NCBI GenBank assembly: GCA_933228895.1
Contig: OW121853.1
Coordinates: forward strand, 126,500,133 to 126,564,132
From: Platycnemis pennipes
Lineage: Eukaryota; Arthropoda; Insecta; Odonata; Platycnemididae
Direction: 5' to 3'
Length of the DNA: 64,000 nucleotides
Part shown: in pieces, positions 36,201-48,200 of the stretch
Numbering within the stretch: position 1 is the first letter of the stretch
Layout: every line of letters begins with the position of its first letter
Position numbers and translations under genes: made by a program
Notes under the pieces: model-generated
Seen by the model: only the letters and a program-made list of their open reading frames with translations
Told to the model about the DNA's origin: nothing
The model's database searches: none

Positions 36201-39200
36201 TTTAATAGTGAGGTTTAGACTAGTATACTATTACTACTTTTTCATGCATGATATGTTGTGCATGTTTGGTGAAAATTCACCCCCTGCCACACACCTTTAT
36301 GGTGGCTTGAAGGCTTGTACACAGAACTGGTAATTTATGATATTCAGTTAATCCACAATGTATCTACACAAGTACTTGTGTTAATATGAAGTGTACAAGT
36401 ACAAGTACACACAACACGTGTTAATTAACCGGCGAAAAGATTGATATAGGTTCCCAATAATGGGAGCAATGTTCAGAATGTGACCATTACTTAGTGGTAT
36501 TGTCATTCTGCAATAATTCTATGATTCGTGAACCGCACGAATCATATTTAAAGGAAAAATCACATGATTCATGATTCGAGATTTGAATCAAATTTACAGC
36601 AGTGAATCGTGATTCGTGCTTCGAATCTTATTTCCTTCGATATTCATGATTCGTGACTCGAATCAATACTAGGTGATTCGTGCCCAACCCTGCCTATAGA
36701 ATAATGCCCCTTGGTAACAGAGGACAGGATGCAATTCGCATGGCTTAAGGGGGGGAGGGAAAGGCCATTGCCCTACCCTTCACACGCATACGCGATAATA
36801 TTGCACAAAATGGTTACCATTCTCTCCTCCCTCTAGAGAAAATATCTTTCACAGGGTGGCCGGGAGTCTGTGGGTGTTGTAGTGCAAAAAATATACATGA
36901 TAAACTCATTTGTTCTGCAAATATTTATACTAAAGCAAATAATAAGAATTTAATAAAAATTAGTATTGAGACTTATTGTTAGATAAACAATCTATAAAGT
37001 CCGTCTAATTTAGTGTTCAGAAAAAATAGGGCGGTCACCGGTAGGATAACGTAATTTGGAGGGGTCTTCGAAAAATGGAATTTTATAGGAAGGAGGAGTG
37101 TGAAAAAAGTGCAAAATGGCTTAAAGTTTTATTTGGATAACCCCTATTGGAACAAGTGCGCATTTAGTGCTGAAAATTTGCTGCATCTAAGAAGTCACAA
37201 CGGAATGAAATAGATGCATCACAAAGTAAGATTACCAGACGTAAAACTATACTAGACTACTCCAGTTCTTCTAGGGCATTATCAGGATATTCATAATGCT
37301 TCAATATGCATAATAATTAAACCCTGGGTTATTTTATGTGCCATTAAGCAGTAAAACTTACCTTTTGATTCCGTGTCACCAAGATCGTCCTCAGTTGATG
37401 CAGTACGATTCTGTAGATCTTTCAGGAGGCTCAAGCCAATCAACAGGTGAACTCTTTCTTCTTTTGTGCCTTCCAGTGTTGAAAGTCACCTCCAAATAGC
37501 AGTTTACTCCTTCGAGTAAGGAAAGTTACTCTGAGCTATTCTTGTTCCTTCCCCGATACTCGAAGGATTAAATGTATCATGTTTATCAAAATACGTTATT
37601 ACCCAGTCCTTGGTATATTATTATACGGCCAATTTGAACTTGACTCATTGGCCACCAAAGTTTTTTGTGGTGACAAAATGTTCTTGAAGTATGCTTTAGG
37701 TTATAATCTCTGAAAATATATTATTCCGGTCTTCTCTGATTTGAAAAGACTTGTGGTTTCGAGTGTTGCTATGGTTAGCTTGTTTACAAGTCCTGCATAA
37801 ATAACCGAAAATACCGCGTAGATCGAGACCAATGAAGAAGTACCATTTTTGTCCGCCAGGGTGAAGCTTCTCTATAATAATTTTAACGTAAGAATAGGGT
37901 AAGCCACTTCCATTGTAAGTTACATACCCATTATTTCCGTTCAACGTACGGAAATGGCTTACACTGTGCTGGCTGGGTACCAATGAAGATTGTCGTCCAA
38001 GCTCTGATTCTCCTTCCCTGGTGATCTCCTAGTTAAGTTATCCCCTAGCACCACTTTTATTTTCCATAGTATCAGGCTGAACTAGGTGGAAGTTGAATTT
38101 CATAAATGTGGAGTGGAACTAGCCAAGCGGAGGAGACAACTGGAACAACTATTTGTTCTAGAAATGGAAGAATGCTGTATTAGTTTATTATATTCTTATT
38201 CATATTATTATAACACCTTAGCCATGCTCTCTTCTTACTATTTTGTTAATATGCCTTACTTGTTGTGTTGGTTTGGTTTTATACTGACACAATATAAGAA
38301 ATCATTGGTTTGAAATAATCATTAACGAATCTATTATAATGTAGGCTGGCATTGAAATTACCACTCCAACCTTCTTCGTTACACACAAGACAACAACCAA
38401 AATGTGTTAGCAGACGACTTACTTAGCTGGCGCAGCTCTAAAGAGGTCTAAGTGCCAGGGGGGCTCCAGAAGGCCCCCACCCACCCCTACAATTTACATT
38501 TTTTTTCTTAGGGCATGGTTCTCTTGCTTACTGTCGTTCCGCATTTTTGTTTGTCAACACCTATTGCCTAACAAAACCTAACCTAACCTAAAGGTGTTTG
38601 CCAACACCTAATAAAATGTGATTAATTTAACGGCAAATTCCAGCGGAGACATCACTACAGTGCGCGATAATACGCGAATGCGATATGCGCGAGACAAAAC
38701 AAGCCAATTTACCTTTGAATCGTAATGAGATAGAGCGAATGAACGTCAGCAGCGTTAAACAATGAAGGCTTAGGCTTTAATCGATTATGACCTATTACGT
38801 GTGATTTTTTTCGCTAATTCACGTAAAATTCGCGAAAAATGTGAAATTTCATTTCATTTCCCGTTATTTCGCGATATCGCGTCTCGCGAATTTCACGGAT
38901 CTCTAGTTATAGGTTAAAAAAATGCCACAAAGAAAATTATCTAAAAGCAGGTGTCAACAATCCCCAAAATATTTTATTACGTGATCATTAGCATGATAAA
39001 TTTATCTCAGCAAGCAGCAAAGCAGCTCATTACGAAACCCTTAGTCTTGGACTTCAGACCCTAACAGAGTAGGAATGCAAATGTCAGCTCAATAGCTGAT
39101 GCTGTTCCGTTTCGAAAGAAGCATCCATGCATAGACCCATTGGTATGCACTCTGAGAAAGGTGTTCTGCTTGGCTTTCTTTATCTCGAGCTTGAGAATGT

Positions 39201-42200
39201 CTGTCTTCAATGACAAGATGGACGTGTCATTGTCTCTTCTGTCAGATGATGGGTCGAAGTCCAGACTGATGTCGTCTGCTGCCCTTTTTGCTACATAGCT
39301 TTTTTGGCACTCTTTCTCAGAACCAGTAGTACTGCATGAGGGGTGGTTCGCACCACAAACAGACAGCCACCTGCAAACTGCCTGAAACCATTACCTGGGA
39401 TGCCACAAGGTGGCTGGTGTACTGCTTCTGGTCACTTATTATTACCTGTTATAGTGTTTGTGATACTTCACCAGTCATTTTTTCTGATTGTGTTGACTCT
39501 TATTTAGGTTGTACTCTTCTTGCTGTTCATCATAAAAATTCAGAAAACTCAATTTTGTGAGGGTTCGTGTTTGCTCACTGGGTGTGGTAGGTAACAACAG
39601 GCCCATGGCAGCATAAATCGCTTTGTTTGTGGCAGTCAGTGATTCCATGGATTCACTTTGTACAGCTGAGCAAGATATTTTAATGGTAGCTTTAGCAGTA
39701 AAATTTCTTGCTATATAATTTAATGCTGAAATATTGGTTGATTCTTGTTTTTTCATATTCAACAGTCTGAAAATACCATATTTCCTTTTTATAAACTTGC
39801 TTAAATGGTAAAATAATTTTACAGTAGTTCTTATACTTGTTTAAATGTGTAGTAGAAAGGATACTTATTCTTTTGCAATGTAAATGGAGTGGGGATCTCA
39901 TATGTATTTAGAGTGTGGATGATGCTGCGTTTGAAGTGCACTGCTGTTGTAGGTAGGGAGGATTTGTGATAAGAAATATTCATCATTGAGTAACTCCCTC
40001 CTGACATTCATTTCTCCCTGTGGTATGTCTCTCAGGGCACCAAAGTTTGGGGTCTCCAGTTCCCAAACCCTGTTGGCATAGCTGCTGGATTTGACAAGCA
40101 TGGAGAAGCTGTCCGTGGACTTCGAGATGTGGGATTTGGTTTTGTGGAAGTGGGCTCGGTTACGCCTCAGCCACAGCCTGGAAACCCTCAGCCCAGAGTA
40201 TTCAGACTCGTGGAAGATGGAGCCATAATCAATCGGTGTGTTGGACTCCTTTTTTATTTTTCCCTGTCAAGGAGTGCTTGAATATTAAGTCTCCTGGGCC
40301 AAATGCAGTGATTGTAGTTTCAGTGTTTTTCAGCTCTAGGACTGCAGCCACACTCCATTCTTCTCCTCCATTTGTGGCTTGATTACATATCCTGCATGTA
40401 ATTCTTACTTCCTTAAATTAGCATACAAATATTTATTGCGTGGTCTTCCTCATTAGGTATCAACCCTCAAACTGTGACATGAAAAGTTATGTCAACTGTG
40501 ACATCTGTCCCAAAGTCTGGTATTATAAAAAAGAAGTTTTTCTTGAATTATTTTATTTCTTTGTGGAATAGAATCTAATTGAAGTAGGCAATGGCTCTTT
40601 AATTCTGTCTTCTTGTTCTTTCATTTGTGCTGTTCATAAATTTCATAAAGTCATTTACCATGTAGTCATCAAAAATCAAACTAAACACATCTGGTATGAA
40701 AGTTTTCCCCTGCACTCATTTTGGGCCTTTCGGGCCCTGAAATTGCACTCTGTTTAGGAAATCTGGTGATCCTATTGACCACTTTCGTATTCTAGACAAA
40801 ATTAATATTCCCTTGAAAGAATTTTTCACTGTCATCCTCTGAACTGGCCCCTATGTGGCTATCCGCTTCCTTATAATCAAATTCAATGAAGGAATCCATA
40901 GAATATTTCCTAAACATTTCACGACCATCATTGCTCTCATGAGAATCAATGGATTCACTTTCTTACCTTGATTCATTTGTGAATTACTGAAGACATTAAC
41001 GAACGTTTTCATGGAGTCAGGATCTGATGGCTTTCCTACTTTGGCAGATGAATGGCTTGCTACATGTATGTCCAGCAATGAAGAAGCGCAATTGAAATAC
41101 TTAATAAAATACTTGGAAAGGAGATGAAAAAATATTTACTGGAGTAGTCTTGAACATTCGAATTAGGAGAATTAGGAACATTACCCACTGGACCATGCTA
41201 AACTCTTGCCAGATTTGTAATTTCTTTAGTATATGCCGAAAATTGCTAAAAATACTGTGTAATATATTAATTATTACAGTAAAACTATGACTCTTGTACC
41301 CAAACCATAATGGGTTACAAGAGAAATTATCATTTGGTACATAATAAAAAATATGGTTGTGTACTTATATAGTGTCCCCTTGTAAGAATAGAGTTTCCTG
41401 CATTGTCTTCCTTTTCCACTCTTTCTCCAAGGAACAATTATATTTTTAATGAAGGGCTGTGCAATGGATAACATATCCTGGTTAATAAAGTGAAAGAAAA
41501 AAGTCCCCAAGATTGGAAAGATCAATGTAAGGAAGGGAATTTCAGTAGTTGCCTGAATGTAAGGATGCAGTATCTTAATGGTTGCTGCCATCTTTTAAAA
41601 AAATGGAGAAATTGAGGTACATATCTTTCTTTATCATTTTTATTTCAAGGTATGGATTCAACAGTGATGGTCAAGATGCAGTCTATGAACGTCTTTGTGA
41701 ATTAAGAAGAGAGAATAATGATAATATCATAGTTGGAGTCAACTTGGGCAAAAACAAGGACTCATCTGACTACATTCGAGATTACATGGCTGGCGTGCAG
41801 AAGTTCTCTGAGGTGGTGGATTATCTGGTCATAAATGTTTCCAGGTACAGTGAAATTACTTCAACCCATTCAAATAACGGGAGTAGTGAATATGTATTCA
41901 GCTAAGGGTAATGATTTAATGCGGGTGAGGCAGTTTCTTTCCTCATTTGCTGTTGTAGTACACACTAAGCCCATCTCAATTTACCTTGTGACTGAGTGCA
42001 GGTTACTCCTGATTAGTTTAAAAATGCCTTAAGCTTAATTAAATCCCACTTCGTAGTATTTATTCAACAGAAAATTTTCAAGGTGAATTCAGGGTTGCCA
42101 TCATCTGGGAAATCAATGAAATCTGGGGAAAGTCAGGGTTTTATCATGACTGCGAAAAGTCAGTGAATTAGAAAACAGGAAATATTGTGAAAACCTGGAA

Positions 42201-45200
42201 TGATGTTGGAAAACCGTTTAAAAGAAATATGCAATGAAATGAAAATAATCAAATATCTTATCATTAGGAGATATTTTTTGCAAAGCATTCCATAATAATA
42301 TGCATTTATTTTTGGGACAAATCAGTTTTCAAGTTATCAATTAAACTCTACTGGTTCTGAAGAATTGCACAGAAACAGAAATATCACTTTTCTATGGCAT
42401 GCCTCACTTGTGCATCCCGTAATTAAATACCATACAAACTCAGCACTGTATGAAAGAGGAGCAGCATTTTTTCCAGAAATCACGGCCAAAATTGAGGTTT
42501 CGCCTCTTACAGGAATTTTTTATGTCTCAATTTACCCTCAAGTCCCTGGAGAGATGAGTAACCTTTGTATTCAGTGTGAGTCATCAAGGGGGAGGGGATC
42601 GTTCGCTCGCTTGTTTAGGGGAGATGCAGTTACATAAAAACTTGTTGTATGACAAGGCGAGGGTGTGGGGTGCAATTGGGGGACGGCGATTAGCTGCGCG
42701 ACAAGTGCAAGCACCGGAGTTTTCCATCCCCTAACTTTCTCATAGCAGTGTTTGCATAGTGTTTGCTTTTTTATGTGTTCTCTGACAGATTCTTTGGCAA
42801 TTTACCAATTTGCGCTGAGAATTTAGTGAATTTTAACATTTGTGCATTTGCCAGCGAGGGTCAGTGTTGTTCCAAAATTAACTAGGGCAAAAAGTTGCGG
42901 TCTTTTATGGCAGCTGAAGAACTTTCTGAAGTAATGCTGAAGCTGAAAAGTTATCAAAGATGCTGAGGAAGTAGGAAACCGCACTGGACGTAAGCATGAT
43001 GTGCCGGAATCATGTATTGAAAGATGGAGGAAGGGCAAGGTTGCAAGATGGAGGAAGGGCAAGGTTGCAAGATGGAGGAAGGGCAAGCTATCCCCTCCTT
43101 GAACAAACGCTGTCAGAATACATTAGGGGTAGACGATAATTTAGTTGTGAAGTGTAAGTGGAAATGTGTGTTTTGAAGGCGCTTGAAATTGCAAGAGAGA
43201 TGAGCATAAGCCATAGCGAGTTTAAGGCAAGTCCGGGATGGGTACGTCAGTTTTATCGAAGGAATGGTTTTTCCATCAGAAGAAAGACAACCATTTCTGC
43301 ACGCCTTCCCAAAATGTGCGAAGAAAAATTGCTCAATTTTCAGCGTCATGTTATTGACCTGAGACAAGAAGATTCGTACTTAATAGGCCAAATCGGGAAT
43401 GCAGATCAATCAGCAGTGATGTTGTGTTCAACCCAAAGGTTGGTCTTTCATAGGTGAGTGTAGAGCTCACCCCATACTAAGCCATTGGCATGTGAAATTC
43501 ACACATTTAGGGTAGGAGGGCCAGTTCCTTTCCCTGTAATTTTCAAAAGAAAGAAAATCTTCCAAAAGAAAAACTACCTGCAGGCATCATTGTTCGGGTG
43601 CAAGAGAAGGGGTGGGTGGACAACAGTTTAGTGTTGGACTGGATAAAATGTGTGTAGGAACATTGCTCAGGAGCTCTGCTAAACCTACCAAATATGCTTG
43701 TCTTGGACAGTTTTTACGGTCATCTGAGAGAAGATGTGAAAACTTAGTCATAAAACGGACCAAGTCATTATTCCAAGGCGCATGATGTCAATGCTGCAGC
43801 CTCTAGATGTCTGTGTAAATCGTCCCTTCAAGGCTAACATGAAGAGGCAATACACGGAGTGGATGGTGGGCACAGTGTATGAAACCATGCCGACAGGAAG
43901 GATTAATAAACCAGGACTGACCCAGATATGCTGTAGATTATAAATTCATGGAAATTGATTCCAGAAGACTTGGTTGTCAAGTCTTCTGGTCAAAGTTTCA
44001 AGAAGTGTTGCATTACCAATAATTTGGATGGGAGCGAAGACAATATGACATGGTATACCAGTGACGGAGAAAGTTTAAGCTCCGCTGGAGAGAGTGATAA
44101 CACCAGTTACGAAGAATAAAGATCAGTAAAAAAAATAAATATTCATTGATGTGCGCTATAATGCGTTTCTCTAAATATTTTACTTCTGAAACATGCATTA
44201 TTTCCTCTGCCACAGAATGAATTCACAATGGATGGTATTTTGCATTTAACATGCTCGCGTTACTACTCGTCATCGCTTACAGCAAAATATAACTTGCAAA
44301 AGTTTAATACTGTTTAAAAACCCTTATAGCGACTACGACTTGTGCATTAAGAAAATAGTGAGGAAAACGGCGTTAGAAATCAGAACTCGGTGCAACTGTC
44401 TGCACTTACCAACTAAACACAAAATGTAGCGAGGTCGGATTTGTTTTGTTTTAATGCATATCAATTACTCCACTCATTACAAAGGACTATAAACAATGTA
44501 AGCTTTGTAAATCTAAGGCTGCATGTGAATAATTACCTTAGGTCCATATATGCCGATGACAAATGCAGTGTAAATCATTAGAGAATATTGCTCTCAGGAG
44601 GCTTTGATAATGGCTGAAAGTTCGAAGTTAGGTGCTCAAAACCTCATGACAGGTGAAGAAAAAGGCCCAATTTTTTTTCTTCAACTTCAACGCTTAAAAA
44701 GAGGGGAGTGCCTCTTACACTAGTTTATAGGGTACATTTACTTGCTGATGTCAAAAAATTGAAATATGAATGATACTTGCGTGATTGAGCGAGGTAATAA
44801 AGTTTCTGGAAATGAATGAACAGATTTTGATGAATTTTGCCTCTCAGAGTAGGCTGGAAACAGTAACCTAGTAAGTAACCTAACTAAAGTAAGATATGGA
44901 GCCACTAACCCAGATGGAAACTTGAGAGTCTGTCCCTGACTCATTTCATCAGGAAAGCCCAAGGTCATCCATGAACATATTTTGAATAGTGCTTTGTGAG
45001 CATTTGTTTAAACTTTGAAATTTGGTGAATTTATTCACATTAATTGTCATGTGAAAAATTTCACCTGGACCGGGAATCGAACCATGGACCTTTGGCTTTC
45101 TGGGCCACTGCACTACCCAGGATCCCTAATTCGCATGGCAATTTCACTGAGGTTCAAGGTACTAGATGTTGAGCCCTCGCAGTCCATCAAGGATGGCAAC

Positions 45201-48200
45201 GCAGGGGAGAAAAGGGCTTCAAGGAAGCCATGACCAAAGGTGAACCCCAAACCAGTGCTAAGTGCCGCACTTGGCCGGTAAATGTAGGATATTCCAAGCC
45301 TGCCATGTGAACGGTGGTGAAATTCACATTAATTGCCATGTGAAAAATTTTTTTCACATACTCATGTGGAAAATGACCTGGCAACTAAGGCCTCTGGTTT
45401 CACCATGTTATTAATTCAGAACTCCTGATTTGTCAGCTGAAGTGTTATAAGGCGTTTAGTTTCATAAATAATGAACTTTCTGTATTTTGGATGATTTGAA
45501 TTTCACATTGCATTATGTTTCTCTTTTGTTTTTCTGACCGTTGGACAAAGTGACGACCGATGCAATAAAAGTTAGTCTCGTTTCAGCATTCAAACAGTGT
45601 GGTTTGTAATTCAACTTATATCCTCGCAATCCGGTCCATTCGCAGTAATTTAGGGAGGTAAAAATTATCACGGCTGGAAGCCTATTTTTAACATGAAGTA
45701 TGTGAGAGCTGACTGACCGGAGGGTCCTGGGTTCAAATCCTAGGCAGAAGTCTTTCTAAAACCCCCACCTAAAATCCTCACGTATTGATTTTCTGCATGT
45801 CAGAACTTTGTAGAGAATCGCAGGTAGCCCAGGGAAAGGAACTGGCCCCCCTACCCTGAATGTGTGAATTTCACATGCCAAATAATGTACCAGGCACGAT
45901 GGCACCCCTGGCGCCTTTACTCACGTGCATTTTTTGTCAAGATATTAAAATGACAGTTCAAGATATGTATTGTTGCTGCTTTTTTTAATTAAAAGGCAGC
46001 AGATGATTCATGAGTAGAATTCTTGTACTGAATATGTGCTATTACTAGAGGTCCGTGAAAGTGGTTTTATTTTTTGCTAAAATTCATTTTAAAACTACCT
46101 ATGTGATTTCGGTGTTATAGAAAATCTTGGCGGTGTTATTATAATGTTACAATTTTTGCGCATTTCTAGGCGTTTTATTATTTTTGGTACGCATTTTGTG
46201 AATGCTTATACTTTTATTAAGCATTTTACATAACAAGAAAGGCAGTAAAAGAAGCACGCATAACTAAACACAATCGGAAACAAAGAAACTTGAACTGGGG
46301 GTGTGTCGAAATGATTTTTTTTTGCATTGAAGCTCAGTGGAGCGCCGAATATCCGACGATCAACCGCTAATAAGTAGCACCCCCTCTCCTCCTATCTTTT
46401 CTGTTACTTCCCCCCATGCCTCAACTGCTAGCGCTTCCGTTCCCAGCCAGCAAGCGTCATTAAGTCTACAAAATTGTTACATTAGACCCACAATAAAGGA
46501 TTTCCTGTAGCAAGTTATCCAATTACGCTGTCTACTGCGTCGCGGTGAGTCACCGGAATTACTGCTCGGCATTGACGCGTGCCGGGCGCGTGAGCTTATA
46601 TTTCCGCTCTTCCGCGGCCGTGTTCAGCACATTATTGATTCAGAATATCTAATTCTTCAGGAGAGAAAGCGCATCATTCTAGATAATTCCGAGAATTTCA
46701 GGATTGATAAATGTGAATCGAAGAGAGAGGCGGTGATTAATTTAACGGCAAATTCCGGCGGAAACATCACTACAGTGCGCGATATTACGCGAATGCGATA
46801 TGCCCGAGACAAAACAAGCCAATAGACCTTTGAATCGTAATGAAATAGAGCGAATGAACGTCATCAGCGTTAAATAATGAAGGCTTAGACTTTAATCGAT
46901 TATGACTCTTTACATGTGATTTTTTCGCTAATTCACGTAAAATTCGCGAAAAAGGCGAAATTTCGTTTTATTTTCCGATTTCGCGGTATTTCGCGTTATT
47001 TCGCGATATCGCGTCTCGCGAATGTCACGGATCTCTAGCTATTACACATTCAAACATGGATGAGTTTGTCTCACTTTCAGTCCCAACACTCCTGGGCTGC
47101 GAAGTCTGCAGGGGGAGAAGGCCCTGGAGGACCTGTTGGAAGGTGTGCTGGCCGCCAGGGATGCCCTCCCCCCTCCCCTGCGCCGCCCCCTCCTGCTCAA
47201 GCTGGCCCCTGACCTGACTGCCCAAGAAAGAAGGGATGTTGCCACTGTGATACAGAAAAAAAAGGTTTTCATCTTGTATTTTCCAAATGATTTGCTATTG
47301 ATTGCATTGTCAAGAGCAAGACTGAAAAAAAATGTCGTTCACTATATTGGATTCAGTGAACATTTTTAAAACACCATTGAAAAAAGTAATTTTAGGTTTT
47401 CACATTAGTTGAAATTAGGTGAGCCCTGGCTTTTTTCGCTAAAGCCCGTTTAACACGATACTTGATCCAGCACAAGACCTAGTTTGCTAGCCGCTACTTG
47501 ATATTGAGGATGGAAACTACCATGATTGGAACGTCCTAGGGGGTTTTACACGGTCATTGACCTTGTGCTTCCTATGAATCGGTCATTTCTTATGATTCGA
47601 TACTAATTAAAAGAAAGAGAAATTCCCACAGCATCAGTAACGTGACTTGATTGGTTGATGGCTATTGGGCTACTAGAAATGTAGTACCGCATCAAGTATG
47701 AAATCCAGTAGCTCAGTGAGTATACCAGTGAGCATGCTTGCTAGCCAGCATACTGGTTCTATTCATGCGTTATTGGAAAGCTAGTATACTGGACCTTGTG
47801 CTGGGTCAAGTACCGTGTGAAACGGGCTTAACCCTTTGCGGTCCAACGTCGAGACTGGCTCTACAGGCCTAGCTCTAGCAGCAGGTCCAACGTCGAGTTG
47901 AGCTCGACATCAGATGTCGCTGCAACTATGCACATTTTATGTAAGGTGCTGCTATCTTATGTCACTTTTGTGAACTACTAGTACCTTACGAAGCCTTTTC
48001 ACCTATTTTGCAAATAGTATTTCTTTCGGCTACTACTTGAATTCCACAAAAAAAATTGGACCGCAAAGGGTTAATGGTATCAAATTCAGATGGTACCTCT
48101 TTAGAAGAATGTTTTTAGCCACTTGCCATCAGATTTTTTCAGTCTTGGTGCCAGACTCCCACTCAGTATTTAACTTTTAATGTCCCCAGAATTAAGAATT

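Larger units (their letters stand above)
32366..36692. mobile_element. hAT-like element with GATTCGTGATTC words, 8-bp target duplication
   Basis: Ends CAGGGATGGGCATGATTCG and GATTCGTGCCCAACCCTG are flanked by the perfect duplication CCTATAGA (32358-32365 and 36693-36700). About 200 bp at each end are packed with GATTCGTGATTC/GAATCATGAATC variants. The interior is occupied by LINE, RTE and LTR insertions, and no hAT transposase was found. Confidence 0.88.
30478..37977. mobile_element. CCCAGCC-ended DNA element with ACGTAA words, TA flank; host of a deep nest
   Basis: Inverted ends CCCAGCCAGCACAATGTG and CACTGTGCTGGCTGGG are flanked by TA (30476-30477 and 37978-37979). The left subterminal region is full of ACGTAA/TTACGT words, with similar words at the right end. 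It contains the hAT-like element 32366-36692. Between the nested parts, the minus strand at 37385-37470 shows a protein-like stretch ending at a GTAAG site, possibly part of a lost transposase gene. Confidence 0.7.
42450..44735 (+). pseudogene. pogo/Tigger-like element with decayed transposase
   Basis: The plus strand carries a pogo transposase in several frames: [16 protein letters not shown] (42907), [77 protein letters not shown], then [24 protein letters not shown] (the DDE region) and IPEDLVVKS, ending at 44119. Stops, frameshifts and a SINE insertion at 43428 break it. Flanking sequence resembles both ends of the short copy at 5147-6010. Exact ends are uncertain. It lies in DHODH intron 4. 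Confidence 0.8.

Noticed and set aside
38576..38590. Interstitial insect telomere repeat (CCTAA x3)
   Set aside because: Only three units, within a region of similar words; too short to support a telomeric origin.
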